Below, one piece after another: positions 5,308 to 5,607 of a stretch of DNA of 5,607 nucleotides; the first letter of the stretch is position 1; every line of letters begins with the position of its first letter. Source of the DNA: an uncultured Oribacterium sp. (GTDB taxonomy: Bacteria; Bacillota; Clostridia; Lachnospirales; Lachnospiraceae); contig CAAGRO010000376.1 in assembly GCA_900772695.1 (NCBI GenBank), positions 1-5,607 of the forward strand. Direction: 5' to 3'. The notes under the pieces are model-generated. The model was given only the letters and a program-made list of their open reading frames with translations, searched no databases and was not told the DNA's origin. Both the position numbers and the translations under genes were made by a program.

Positions 5308-5607
5308 TCCTTAAAAAGGGCGAATAAGCTCTTCTTTCGCTCGATAAACTTGTCGATATGGTCGAGATAGTCCGGAATCGACTTTCCGTTATCGCAGCGC
5401 TCCACACGTTTATGGTAGAGATCGCCGTCGCGGGATGGCAGAACGACCTTCGTGCTCGTCCCGGCACCACAGCCGACGACGGTATGCTTCTCCTCCATCA
5501 TGAGGATGTTGTAGAGGCACTCCTTCCCCTCCTCGCAGTAGCCGACGTTCTCGAGATTGCCGGCCATGTTCTTCTGCCGGTAGAGATAGTACGGCTTCAT
5601 CCCGAGG
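5304..5607 (-). CDS. hemZ: HemZ-like oxygen-independent coproporphyrinogen III oxidase, C-terminal part (partial)
   Basis: Only the last 100 codons are present; the gene begins beyond the right edge. The stretch LGMKPYYLYRQKNMAGNLEN followed by VGY, then ECLYNILMMEEKHTVVGCGAG, is characteristic of the C-terminal part of HemZ. These are radical-SAM coproporphyrinogen dehydrogenase-like enzymes of Firmicutes, acting in the cytoplasm on porphyrin intermediates. The [4Fe-4S] CxxxCxxC motif would lie outside the window. The ATG at 5598-5600 is internal, since the reading frame continues upstream through Leu-Gly that fit the motif. The tail (IDKFIERKKSLFALFKD) is basic. The stop overlaps the next promoter, and hemZ has no terminator of its own before the riboswitch. 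Many HemZ proteins have an unproven reaction, so the family name is firmer than the activity. Confidence 0.88.
   Translation of the reverse strand, partial: LGMKPYYLYRQKNMAGNLENVGYCEEGKECLYNILMMEEKHTVVGCGAGTSTKVVLPSRDGDLYHKRVERCDNGKSIPDYLDHIDKFIERKKSLFALFKD

Overview
All recognisable genes in this window lie on the minus strand, so transcription runs right to left. The content suggests an anaerobic Firmicute, most likely Lachnospiraceae (Clostridia). The pointers are an Ala/Thr-rich lipoprotein linker, a HemZ-type C terminus, AGGAGG-type ribosome binding sites, a Gram-positive Pho box, an L-box lysine riboswitch and U-tract terminators. Coding regions look moderately GC-rich and some intergenic stretches AT-rich. 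I cannot name a genus.

Layout from right to left, in order of transcription: (1) the C-terminal 100 codons of a HemZ-like radical-SAM coproporphyrinogen oxidase (5304-5607, start outside the window); (2) a near-consensus promoter overlapping the hemZ stop codon, then a lysine riboswitch (4998-5163) with a terminator/antiterminator switch (4941-5009), a GC-rich leader, and a 539-aa NhaC-family transporter (3173-4792) with its own terminator; (3) a 73-aa two-helix membrane protein of unknown function (2650-2871) with its own promoter, structured leader and terminator; (4) a 280-aa SDR oxidoreductase resembling the UxuB/YjmF D-mannonate oxidoreductase group (1398-2240), with promoter and terminator; (5) a Pho box and promoter driving a PstS-like phosphate-binding lipoprotein (142-1113); (6) the first 30 codons of a further gene (1-90), probably the next gene of the pst operon.

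Two observations stand out. The PstS homologue appears circularly permuted: the segment that is normally the C-terminal half of PstS comes first, after the lipoprotein signal and linker, and the normally N-terminal half follows it. The NhaC-family gene sits behind a lysine riboswitch whose P1 3' strand can form a 15-bp antiterminator. This argues that the protein is a lysine transporter (LysW type) and not a simple Na+/H+ antiporter.

Most genes here are independent, single-gene units with their own promoter and terminator. The pst end is the exception and probably continues as an operon to the left. I see no mobile element, CRISPR array, tRNA or rRNA.
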